NCBI GenBank assembly: GCA_902465265.1
Contig: CABQMF010000036.1
Location: 1-20,407, forward strand
Direction: 5' to 3'
Length of the DNA: 20,407 nt
From: an uncultured Collinsella sp.
Lineage (GTDB): Bacteria > Actinomycetota > Coriobacteriia > Coriobacteriales > Coriobacteriaceae
In this document: piece after piece, positions 14,083-20,407 of the stretch
Layout of the letters: the number at the start of each line of letters is the position of its first letter
How positions within the stretch are numbered: position 1 is the stretch's first letter
Program-made: the position numbers and the translations under genes
The notes under the pieces: generated by a model
Database searches by the model: none
The model's input: only the letters and a program-made list of their open reading frames with translations
Told to the model about the DNA's origin: nothing

Positions 14083-14136
14083 GTTGCGCCGTTTTACAAA
14101 CGGCGCAACTGCCCGGCGCTGCGCAGGCTCCGGGCA
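14083..14136 (+). terminator. Tandem hairpins after larE
   Basis: The first is a 12-bp perfect stem, GTTGCGCCGTTT (14083-14094) with 14098-14109 and a 3-nt loop. It begins directly after the stop codon. The second is TGCCCGG (14110-14116) with CCGGGCA (14130-14136). No T-run follows, so termination is inferred from position and stem strength. Confidence 0.5.
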
Positions 14137-14139
14137 CGG

Positions 14140-14194
14140 CAATCTGACGTTCAACTTCACGGGCGCGACCAAAAGGTCAGCGCCCGCTTGTTTC
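14140..14194. repeat. Dispersed hairpin repeat, family C, copy 2
   Basis: The inverted counterpart of 1-55, with 50 of 55 identical positions. The stem-loop GGGCGCGACC / GGTCAGCGCCC is preserved. Most differences fall outside the stem or in the loop. Confidence 0.75.
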
Positions 14195-14257
14195 ACGTCA
14201 CCTTACCGCACCCGGAGCCCGCTCGCTCGCATATGCTCAACCTGGACTGCGTTAACT

Positions 14258-14302
14258 GACCCGCCAAAAAGGGACAAGTTTATTTTGGCAGGTTTTATCT
14301 GG
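14258..14302 (+). repeat. Hairpin repeat, family A, copy 5
   Basis: CCCGCCAAAA (14260-14269) pairs with TTTTGGCAGG (14283-14292) with one mismatch, around AGGGACAAGTTTA. From GTTTATTTTGGCAGGTTTTA onward it matches copy 4 on the minus strand almost base for base, including ATCTGGG beyond the stem. Confidence 0.75.
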
Positions 14303-14462
14303 GGAAATGCAGAATAGCTCCATATGCACAACCGCCGCAGCTCCATATGAGGTAAATGAATCCGTAGCGTTTGTCCCAAATCTTAAGTATTTGTTCGATC
14401 GAACGGCCCCTGCCGGCTCCTGCTAGACTGGTAGACTCCCAACCGTCCATCCAGGAGCCTCA
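14303..14462. promoter_or_regulatory. Upstream region of the nuclease gene
   Basis: AGCTCCATATG occurs twice as a direct repeat (14316-14326 and 14339-14349). A 12-bp perfect palindrome GTTCGATCGAAC lies at 14393-14404. A possible -10 box, TAGACT, lies near 14424-14429 without a convincing -35. AGGAG precedes the ATG. Together these suggest a regulated promoter for the nuclease. Confidence 0.35.
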
Positions 14463-15446
14463 ATGTCGCGCAAGTCCGCCTACAAGCAAGTACTTTCCAT
14501 CGGCACCGCCGTGGTGCTGGGGTTTGCGCTGTTCACGGGGTCGCTCGACGGAGCGCCCAAGCTGTTGTCGCCACAAAGCGATGAGCAGGCGGCAGCTCTG
14601 GCCGAAAAACAAAACGAGAGTCCCAGCCGCACCGACGACGAGGCAGACCTGGTTGCCCGACTCGAATCGGGAACAGCGAGCTCCGAGGACTCTCAAAATA
14701 GCCAAGACTCTGGCGATGGCTCTGAATCCGCCGCAACCGACCCCGGTGACGCTGCCCCCGCGGATAGTGCCGCCACCCCCATCGACGAAGTCGAAAACCC
14801 CGACCTCAACCGCGCCCGCGGCGTATATCTCAGCAGCATTCCCGACTACGCCGGCAACCCCTACGTTGCCCTTCGCGCCGACAGCACGCACCCGTTGGGC
14901 ATGCCGTCGTTCACGCTCGACGAGTATGAGCGTGCCACCGAAGAGGGCTGCTTTAAGAAATTCTCCAAGCTCGACAGCCTGGGCCGCACTCGCAAGGCGC
15001 TCGCCTGCGTAGGCCCCGAGTCGCTCGGACAGGGAAAGCGCGGCGATATCTCGCGTATCCATCCTGCCGGTTGGCACCAGCAGCGCTACGACTTTATTCC
15101 GGGCCAGAGCCTCTACAATCGCTGCCATCTTATCGCCTGGTCGCTCTGCGGCGAAAACGCCAACCGCAAAAATCTCCTCACCGGCACGCGCTATCTCAAC
15201 GAGACGAGCATGCTACCGTTTGAAGAGCAGATTCTCAACTATATTCGCGATACGGGCAACCATGTGCTCTACCGCGTCACGCCCATGTATAACGAAGAGG
15301 AGCTTGTCTGCCGTGGCGTGCGCCTTGAGGCGCAATCGGTCGAGGACCACGGCAAGACCCTCTGCTTCCACGTGTACTGTTACAACCTGCAGCCGCACGC
15401 GCAGATCGACTACGCCACCGGCCGCAACCAGGCATCCGGAGACTAG
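14463..15446 (+). CDS. Secreted or anchored DNA/RNA non-specific endonuclease
   Basis: A 327-residue protein. An N-terminal hydrophobic segment (about 9-28) acts as a signal or anchor. A disordered acidic Ser/Asp/Ala linker (35-112) follows, then the nuclease domain (about 115-325). The core motif LYNRCHLIAWSLCG (217-230) holds the likely general base His222. It is followed by ENANRKNLLTGTRYLN (231-246), where an Asn would bind the metal ion. This is the His-metal (beta-beta-alpha) layout of EndA-like and streptococcal secreted DNases, with NRCH in place of the usual DRGH. It probably degrades extracellular nucleic acid for nutrition, biofilm turnover or DNA uptake. No competence genes lie nearby. 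Several Cys (163, 182, 221, 229, 283, 301, 306) could form disulfides outside the cell. Confidence 0.82.
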   Translation: MSRKSAYKQVLSIGTAVVLGFALFTGSLDGAPKLLSPQSDEQAAALAEKQNESPSRTDDEADLVARLESGTASSEDSQNSQDSGDGSESAATDPGDAAPADSAATPIDEVENPDLNRARGVYLSSIPDYAGNPYVALRADSTHPLGMPSFTLDEYERATEEGCFKKFSKLDSLGRTRKALACVGPESLGQGKRGDISRIHPAGWHQQRYDFIPGQSLYNRCHLIAWSLCGENANRKNLLTGTRYLNETSMLPFEEQILNYIRDTGNHVLYRVTPMYNEEELVCRGVRLEAQSVEDHGKTLCFHVYCYNLQPHAQIDYATGRNQASGD

Positions 15447-15510
15447 TGCCGACCGCGCCTCCCGTAGCCCAAAAAATGATCCGTTTTCCTCCCTCCCCAA
15501 GAGATCAAAT

Positions 15511-15543
15511 AAGGCCGCCCCGGTTACCCAGGGCGGCCTTTTC
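15511..15543 (+). terminator. Terminator of the nuclease gene
   Basis: A 10-bp perfect stem AAGGCCGCCC / GGGCGGCCTT with a 10-nt loop is followed by T's. It lies between the convergent nuclease and EF-G-like genes. On the minus strand the downstream tract is less T-rich. Confidence 0.85.
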
Positions 15544-15575
15544 GTCAGCACCTACATTGCAGGCAAAACCACACG

Positions 15576-17651
15576 TTACTTGGCGCGACCCTCCTCATAG
15601 CGCTCGACCAGCTTGGCCTGAACGTCATAAGGCACCTGCTCATAGCCTGCGGGCTTCATGGTAAAGTCGCCAGTGCCGCGCGTGATAGAGCGCAGGCGCG
15701 TCGAATAATCCGTCAGCTCGGCCAGCGGTGCCTGGGCAATAACAACGGTATCGCCGCGTTCATCGGTCTCCATGCCCGTCACGCGACCGCGCGATGCCGA
15801 GATGTCGCCCATCACGGCACCGGCGTAGCTCTCGGGGATAGTCACCGTGATTTCCTCGATGGGCTCCAGCACCACCGGGTCGGCATCGGCGCACGCCTTG
15901 CGCAGACCGATGCGGGCCGCCGCGCGGAACGCCATCTCGTTGGAGTCGACGCTGTGATACGAGCCGTCGTACACCGCGACGCGAATGCCCGTGAGCGGGT
16001 AGCCGGCAATGATGCCGTCCTTCATGGTCTCCTGGACGCCCTTGTCCACGGCGGGGATGAGCGAGCGCGGGATGCGGCCACCCACGACCTCGTCCACAAA
16101 CTCATAGCCGTCGCTCGTGCCGTCGGGCCCAATGAGCGGCTCCACACGCAGCCAGCAGTCGCCGTACTGACCGGCGCCGCCAGTCTGCTTCTTGTGGCGA
16201 CCCTGGGCGCTTGCCGTGCGGCGGATGGTCTCGCGATACGGAATGCGGATCGGCACGCTCTTGGCCACGACCTTGGTGCGATCCTCCAAACGGTTGAGCA
16301 GCACCGAAACCTGCGCCTCGCCCACCGCCGAAATGATGGTCTGGCCCGTCTCCTCATCACGATCGATGCTCATGGTCGGATCGGCCTTACATGCCTTCTC
16401 GATAAACGTATAGAGCTTCTCCTCGTCGCCACGATTCTCGGCCTCAATGGCGATGCGGTACTGAGAGTTGGGGAACTTAAACGCCGCAGCCTCGACCTTG
16501 CCGGTAATCGAGAGCGTATCGCCTGTCTCGGCCGCCAGCTTGGGCGCCACGATGATGTCGCCGGCATAGGCGTGACCGACCTCGGTCATGTCGCGGCCGC
16601 ACATCACATACAGGTGAGCCAGACGGTCGCTCTTGCGCGTGCGGGCATTGATTAGCTCAAGGCCCGGCTCAAGCGTACCCGTCAGTACCTTGATAAAGCT
16701 GATGCGACCCTGCTGCGGGTCGGCCAGCGTCTTAAACACAAATGCCACCGGACGGTCATCGTCACTCGAGATCTTGAGCGAGTCGCCGTCGATGAGCGGC
16801 ATCTCGCCGTAGTCAGTCGGCGCCGGGAAGTACGTGGCAATGTCGTCCATCAGCGAGTTGACGCCCTGCTCCTTAATGCAATCACCCGCAAAGACCGGCA
16901 CAAAGATGCGCTCGGCGATCGCTTTCGACAGCAGGCCTTCGAGCTCCTCCTGCGTTAGCGTCTCCTCGCCTTCCAGGTACTTCATCATCAGCTCATCGTC
17001 GGCCTCGGCCACCAACTCGCACAGATGGTCGTGGGCCTCCTCAGCCTGGGCACGATACTCCTCGGGGATCTCCGACTCAACGGCCTCGGTGCCGTTGCAA
17101 TGGCGCGCCTTCATGCGCACCAGGTCGATAATGCCGTCAAAGTCCTCGCCCTCGCCCCAGGGGAGGGTCACGGCGCCTAGGCGCGTGCCAAAGCGCTCCT
17201 GCAGCAGGTCCATCGTGGTCGCAAAGCTGGCCTCGGGACGCGACAGGCGGTTTACGAACACCGCACGCGCCAGGCGCAGGTCCTCGGCGGCATACCAGAG
17301 CTTGACCGTCGTTGGCTGCGGGCCGGCCTCGGCGTCGACCACAAACAGCGCCGTCTCGCAAACGCTCATCGCGGCAAAGGCGTCGCCGATAAAATCGGGA
17401 TAGCACGGAGCATCGAGCACGTTGATGCGAACGCCCTTCCAGTCGATCGGCGCGATGGTCGTCGAGATGGAGAATGAACGCTTGACCTCTTCGGGGTCAT
17501 AGTCGAGCGTGGGCTTGGTGCCGTCGTGGCCACCCAGGCGGGCGGTCTTACCGGAAAGGTGGAGCATGGCCTCGGCGAGTGAAGTCTTGCCCACCCCGCC
17601 TTGGCCTACGAGCACCACGTTCCTTACATTGCCGGTCTTGGGAGCACCCAT
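15576..17651 (-). CDS. Divergent elongation factor G-like GTPase-fold protein
   Basis: A 691-residue protein colinear with EF-G over its whole length: a G domain, a beta-barrel domain II (about 305-400) and domains III-V (about 400-690), including GGAGQYGDCWLRVEP and the domain V segment SYAGAVMGDISASRGRVTGME. The start is fixed by AAGGAGG before ATG 17651; the frame is open further upstream but non-coding in style. The nucleotide motifs are unusual. The P-loop GQGGVGKTS (16-24) is intact. The G3 position reads DAPCYPDF (80-87), with Cys for the Gly of DxPG, and the G4 position reads NRLSR (134-138) instead of NKxD. It is therefore not the housekeeping fusA but an EF-G-like paralogue with altered guanine recognition. 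No rpsL/rpsG/tuf cluster surrounds it. Confidence 0.85.
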   Translation of the reverse strand: MGAPKTGNVRNVVLVGQGGVGKTSLAEAMLHLSGKTARLGGHDGTKPTLDYDPEEVKRSFSISTTIAPIDWKGVRINVLDAPCYPDFIGDAFAAMSVCETALFVVDAEAGPQPTTVKLWYAAEDLRLARAVFVNRLSRPEASFATTMDLLQERFGTRLGAVTLPWGEGEDFDGIIDLVRMKARHCNGTEAVESEIPEEYRAQAEEAHDHLCELVAEADDELMMKYLEGEETLTQEELEGLLSKAIAERIFVPVFAGDCIKEQGVNSLMDDIATYFPAPTDYGEMPLIDGDSLKISSDDDRPVAFVFKTLADPQQGRISFIKVLTGTLEPGLELINARTRKSDRLAHLYVMCGRDMTEVGHAYAGDIIVAPKLAAETGDTLSITGKVEAAAFKFPNSQYRIAIEAENRGDEEKLYTFIEKACKADPTMSIDRDEETGQTIISAVGEAQVSVLLNRLEDRTKVVAKSVPIRIPYRETIRRTASAQGRHKKQTGGAGQYGDCWLRVEPLIGPDGTSDGYEFVDEVVGGRIPRSLIPAVDKGVQETMKDGIIAGYPLTGIRVAVYDGSYHSVDSNEMAFRAAARIGLRKACADADPVVLEPIEEITVTIPESYAGAVMGDISASRGRVTGMETDERGDTVVIAQAPLAELTDYSTRLRSITRGTGDFTMKPAGYEQVPYDVQAKLVERYEEGRAK

Positions 17652-17961
17652 GATGACCTCCTTGCAGGGCCGCGCGCAATGCGCGACGCCAACGGGGAGA
17701 GTTCGCGGTCGGTGCCGTCCCGGGAGCAGCATGGTCGGCAGCCGAGCCGACTCACCCTCCAAATGTCCTATGTCACCACCCTACCCTCACAGGCGACTGT
17801 CCATGCACACCTTTCGGCGCACGTATGAATACAGGCGGCGAGAGGAAGAAGAACGTATGCGAGGCGATTATTGGATCCCGCCGATGCAAACAAAATGCCG
17901 CCGTAGGCCGTAAGACCTGCGGCGGCTTCGCCTCAATTAATAGTTGAGTAAATAGCTGGAC
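17652..17961. other. Intergenic region between ABC operon and EF-G-like gene
   Basis: This 310-bp gap carries the SD site AAGGAGG of the EF-G-like gene and a short CGCGC/GCGCG hairpin (17673-17685) just upstream of it. At its far end is the terminator of the ABC operon. I see no convincing promoter hexamers and no RNA gene. Confidence 0.5.
17892..17926 (-). terminator. Terminator of the amino-acid ABC operon
   Basis: On the minus strand GCCGCCGCAGG pairs with CCTACGGCGGC with one G-T pair and an 8-nt loop. ATTTTGTTT follows. It lies 36 bases past the ATPase stop. Confidence 0.8.
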
Positions 17962-18726
17962 CTACCCCTCGATACGACTCAAGAACTCGCGTGTACGCTG
18001 CTCGCGCGGATGGTCGATGACCTGCTCGGCAGGCCCCTCCTCGACAATGCGGCCGCCGTCCATAAAGACCACGCGGTCGGCAACGTCGCGGGCAAACTGC
18101 ATCGCGTGCGTCACAATCACCATCGTCATATTCTGCGCGGCCAGATCCTTGATGACGCGCAGAACCTCGGCCGTCAGCTCTGGATCGAGCGCCGAGGTCG
18201 GCTCGTCAAAGAACAAGATTTCCGGGTCGAGCGCGAGGGCACGGGCAATACTCACGCGCTGCTGTTGACCGCCCGAAAGCTCGCAGGGCACCTTGTTCTC
18301 GTTGCCCGTAAGCCCCATCTGTGCAATAAGCTCGTGCGCGCGGGCCTCCGCCTGCTCGCGCGGGCGCTTAAGCACGCGGATCGGTGCATCGGTGATGTTT
18401 TTCATCACGGTATAGTGCGGGAACAGATTGTAGTTCTGAAACACCAGACCAAACCGCGAGCGCGCCTGTTTAGGCACATCGCCCTTTGCATACACCGCGC
18501 CCGAACCCGCATCCGTCGCGACGGCAAGGTCGCCAAACGAGAGCGAGCCACCGTCGAGTGTCTCGAGCAGCGTGGCACACCGCAACAGCGTGGACTTACC
18601 GCCGCCCGAAGGTCCGATAATCGCCACGACCTCGCCACGCTTGACCTCGAGCGAGATATCCTTGAGCACCTCATTGCCGCCAAACGCCTTGCGCGCGTTC
18701 GATATATTCATTACCGAATTAATCAT
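17962..18726 (-). CDS. Polar amino-acid ABC transporter, ATP-binding subunit
   Basis: A 254-residue GlnQ-type ATPase that powers the permease encoded upstream. All motifs are present: Walker A GPSGGGKST (38-46), Q-loop Gln97 in VFQNYNLFPH, signature LSGGQQQ (150-156), Walker B ILFFDE (170-175), D-loop SALD (178-181) and switch His207. Compared with typical GlnQ it has a short extra segment after strand 3 (about 70-88, TDAGSGAVYAKGDVPKQ). The chosen start overlaps the last 8 bases of the permease gene, implying translational coupling; Met6 (18711) is an alternative. The substrate is set by the binding protein, not by this subunit. Confidence 0.93.
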   Translation of the reverse strand: MINSVMNISNARKAFGGNEVLKDISLEVKRGEVVAIIGPSGGGKSTLLRCATLLETLDGGSLSFGDLAVATDAGSGAVYAKGDVPKQARSRFGLVFQNYNLFPHYTVMKNITDAPIRVLKRPREQAEARAHELIAQMGLTGNENKVPCELSGGQQQRVSIARALALDPEILFFDEPTSALDPELTAEVLRVIKDLAAQNMTMVIVTHAMQFARDVADRVVFMDGGRIVEEGPAEQVIDHPREQRTREFLSRIEG

Positions 18727-19372
18727 GGTAGTAGTCCAATTTTTTCTCGGCAGCGCCCAACAGCATCTCGACCACAAAGTTGAAAACCCAGTAGATCAGC
18801 GCCGCAATCGCAAACGGTACCATGCTCACCTGCGAGGCAACCAGGGCCTTGGCGGTCGAGAACATCTCGCCCACGCCAATGGCAAACGCCAGCGACGTGT
18901 CCTTGACCAGCGTGATGATCTCGTTGCCCATCGCCGGCAAAATGCGCTTGGCGACCTGCGGCATCACGATATACAGAAACGTCTGCATGCGCGAATAGCC
19001 CAGCACCTCGGCTGCCTCGTATTGACCACGCGGAATGGACTGCAAGCCCGAGCGATAGATCTCGGCAAAGTAGCCGGCGTAGTTGATGATGAACGCCACG
19101 ACGCATGCCGTCCATTTGGAATCGGGCGTGAGCGAGATGCCGAACACGTAGTACGGGGCAAAGTAGATGGCGAACATCTGTAGCATGAGCGGCGTGCCAC
19201 GCATCACCGAAATATAGATACGCGCAATCCAGCGGAGCGGCGCAATTTTGCTCATGCGCATAAACGCCACGGGGATTCCCAGCGGAATCGACCCCAGCAG
19301 CGTCAGCACAAACAGCTGCAAACTGACCAAGAATCCCTGGCCAAGCATCTGCATCATGACCTGAATAGACAT
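18719..19372 (-). CDS. Polar amino-acid ABC transporter, permease subunit
   Basis: A 217-residue HisM/GlnP-type membrane protein with about five helices. The cytoplasmic EAA loop that docks the ATPase is clear: SIPRGQYEAAEVLGYSRMQTF (about 117-137), followed by the typical PQVAKRILPAMGNEIITLVKDTSLA. The start codon shares one base with the stop of the binding-protein gene (TAATG), so translation is coupled. A single permease gene implies a homodimer in the membrane. The frame continues upstream to 19387 but the coupled start fits better. Confidence 0.92.
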   Translation of the reverse strand: MSIQVMMQMLGQGFLVSLQLFVLTLLGSIPLGIPVAFMRMSKIAPLRWIARIYISVMRGTPLMLQMFAIYFAPYYVFGISLTPDSKWTACVVAFIINYAGYFAEIYRSGLQSIPRGQYEAAEVLGYSRMQTFLYIVMPQVAKRILPAMGNEIITLVKDTSLAFAIGVGEMFSTAKALVASQVSMVPFAIAALIYWVFNFVVEMLLGAAEKKLDYYHD

Positions 19373-20232
19373 TACTTGAGCACCCAATTATCGAAAGACA
19401 GACCATAATCTGCATATTTATCGCACAGGTCCTTGACCGTGCCGTCCTCGTAGAGCGCCTTGAGCGACTCGGTCACGGCATCGGCGGACTTGGTGTCGCC
19501 CTTCTTAAAGCCAACGGCGTAGTGCTCGCTGGACAGAGGCTTGTCGAGCTGCGTATAGGCATCGGGCTTGGCGGCAAGCTGATACTGAGCGATCGAGAGG
19601 TCACAGGCAACGGCATCGACTGCACCACTCTCGAGCTGCATAAACGCCGTGTTGTACTCACCGATGGTATCGAGCGTGGCAAACGTCGCGGCCAGATCCT
19701 TCTGGTCGCCCTCGAGCACATCCTGTGCGGCGGAATCAGTCTGGGTGATCACGGTCTTGCCAGCAAGATCGTCCCAGCTCTTGATACCCGCGTCCTTCTT
19801 GACCACGAGCACCTGCTCGTTGAGCATGTACGGCTCGGAGAACGTGTAGTCGTCCTCGCGACCTTCCATGGTAAAGCCGTTCCAGATGCAGTTGATGGCG
19901 CCGAAGTTGAGCAGCGTGTCCTTGGCATCCCAATCGATGGCCTCGTAATCGACTTCCCAGCCCTGCTTATCGGCAACAGCCTTGGCAAGGTCGAGGTCAA
20001 AGCCCGTGTACTCGCCGTCATCGCCTACAAAGCCATACGGAGGATAGGACTTGTCAAAGCCCACGACGAGCTTCTTGGACTCCGCAGCACCCTTCACATC
20101 CTTGGCCGCGGCAGAGCCTGCAGCGGAGCCCTTGCCGGCACCACCGCCGCAGCCGACAAGACCAAGGCCAAGCACCGTGGCAAGCGAGCCGGCTAGACCA
20201 ACAAACTGACGACGAGACATATCGGTATTCAT
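19372..20232 (-). CDS. Amino-acid ABC transporter substrate-binding lipoprotein
   Basis: A 286-residue family 3 solute-binding protein. The N-terminus has MSRRQFVGLAG, then a hydrophobic run and the lipobox LVGC with lipidated Cys28, followed by a Gly/Ala/Ser/Lys linker. The twin Arg (SRRQF) makes Tat export possible. The binding domain shows the expected landmarks: VGFDKSYPPYGFVGDDG, TGFDLDLAKAVAD, NCIWNGFTMEGREDDYTFSEPY and the second-lobe segment VITQTDSAAQDVLEG. The ligand is a polar amino acid of unknown identity. AAGGGGG precedes the ATG by 7 bases; Met5 is an alternative. It is the first gene of the operon. Confidence 0.92.
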   Translation of the reverse strand: MNTDMSRRQFVGLAGSLATVLGLGLVGCGGGAGKGSAAGSAAAKDVKGAAESKKLVVGFDKSYPPYGFVGDDGEYTGFDLDLAKAVADKQGWEVDYEAIDWDAKDTLLNFGAINCIWNGFTMEGREDDYTFSEPYMLNEQVLVVKKDAGIKSWDDLAGKTVITQTDSAAQDVLEGDQKDLAATFATLDTIGEYNTAFMQLESGAVDAVACDLSIAQYQLAAKPDAYTQLDKPLSSEHYAVGFKKGDTKSADAVTESLKALYEDGTVKDLCDKYADYGLSFDNWVLK

Positions 20233-20249
20233 GGTATCCCCCTTAATAG

Positions 20250-20269
20250 CACTTTAGTTAGGTAAAGTG
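20250..20269. promoter_or_regulatory. Operator in the ABC operon leader
   Basis: CACTTTA (20250-20256) and TAAAGTG (20263-20269) form a perfect 7-bp inverted repeat with a 6-bp spacer. It lies between the promoter and the start codon, where a bound repressor would block the transcript. Confidence 0.55.
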
Positions 20270-20287
20270 AGTCATGTAACGTTCAGA

Positions 20288-20316
20288 ATCATACACTTTA
20301 GTGAGATGGAGTACAA
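20288..20316 (-). promoter_or_regulatory. Promoter of the amino-acid ABC operon with overlapping operator
   Basis: On the minus strand -35 TTGTAC (20311-20316) and -10 TATGAT (20288-20293) are exactly 17 bases apart. The spacer contains the palindrome CACTTTAGTG (20294-20303), built from the same half-site as the leader operator. Confidence 0.7.
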
Positions 20317-20383
20317 GGGAGGGTTTGCCCGCTGAGCTCCGGGGCGGGGGTTAAGTTTCCTGCTCTACAGTCCTGCTCACGAC

Positions 20384-20407
20384 GGAGGCCACATTAAGTG
20401 GCCTCCT
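20384..20407. terminator. Hairpin at the right edge of the window
   Basis: GGAGGCCAC (20384-20392) pairs perfectly with GTGGCCTCC (20398-20406) around ATTAA. Only one T is seen before the window ends. It is probably a terminator related to a gene outside the window. Confidence 0.5.

Noticed and set aside
14393..14404. LexA (SOS) box GTTCGATCGAAC
   Set aside because: Gram-positive LexA boxes have GAAC-N4-GTTC; the half-sites here face the other way.
17652..17762. N-terminal extension of the EF-G-like protein to 17762
   Set aside because: A perfect AAGGAGG lies directly before the ATG at 17651 and the extension has no homology-like features.
17767..17913. Short plus-strand peptide gene ending near 17913
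   Set aside because: Arg-rich, no ribosome site, and it ends inside the ABC operon terminator hairpin.
1..20407. tRNA, rRNA or riboswitch genes
   Set aside because: I scanned the gaps for cloverleaf and known riboswitch cores by eye and saw none; a covariance search would be needed to exclude small RNAs.

Overview
The window is about 20.4 kb of GC-rich DNA with dense, mostly minus-strand genes. Sortase, LCP and lipoprotein genes with an SPATG-tailed surface protein point to a Gram-positive host. Strong Shine-Dalgarno sites, gene content and the many intergenic hairpin repeats fit the class Coriobacteriia (a Collinsella-like gut actinobacterium). The taxon is inferred; no rRNA or other marker gene is present.

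Layout. 1-2940 is a cell-surface module on the minus strand: an SPATG-tailed secreted protein, then a class B sortase, then an LCP-family protein. 2950-4472 is an IS256-type insertion sequence (IS body 2958-4464). It has 28-bp imperfect terminal repeats and an 8-bp target duplication CTATATGA, and its transposase carries a single-base frameshift. 4541-6433 holds a basic single-pass membrane protein and, upstream of it, a Fis-type regulator whose AAA+ domain has lost its ATPase motifs. 6699-8628 is a divergent pair: a YeiH/UPF0324 transporter and a GntR/FCD regulator. 8748-10595 is glmS. 10596-11100 is a gene-free block packed with palindromic repeats. 11154-14082 holds a LacI-family regulator, a HAD phosphatase and a LarE-type sulfur transferase. 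14083-14462 is a second repeat-rich gap. 14463-17651 holds a secreted His-metal nuclease and a divergent EF-G-like protein. 17962-20232 is a tightly overlapping polar amino-acid ABC operon (binding protein, permease, ATPase), with a clear promoter and CACTTTA-type operators.

How the genes work together. The sortase probably anchors the adjacent SPATG protein, and the LCP protein attaches glycopolymers to the same wall. glmS feeds amino sugars to that wall. The ABC operon imports a polar amino acid. The regulators lie beside likely targets (GntR with YeiH; the degenerate Fis regulator with the membrane protein). The LacI regulator and the LarE protein have no obvious partners here.

The most unusual content is the intergenic DNA. 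I see at least three repeat families: (A) five hairpins whose stems vary but whose loop keeps GGGACA(G/A)G; (B) two inverted copies of a palindrome bounded by TCTCGATCTGTAAC that can fold in two alternative ways; (C) a 55-bp hairpin repeat at both 1-55 and 14140-14194. They resemble REP/BIME elements mobilised by a RAYT-type transposase encoded elsewhere, but that link is inference.
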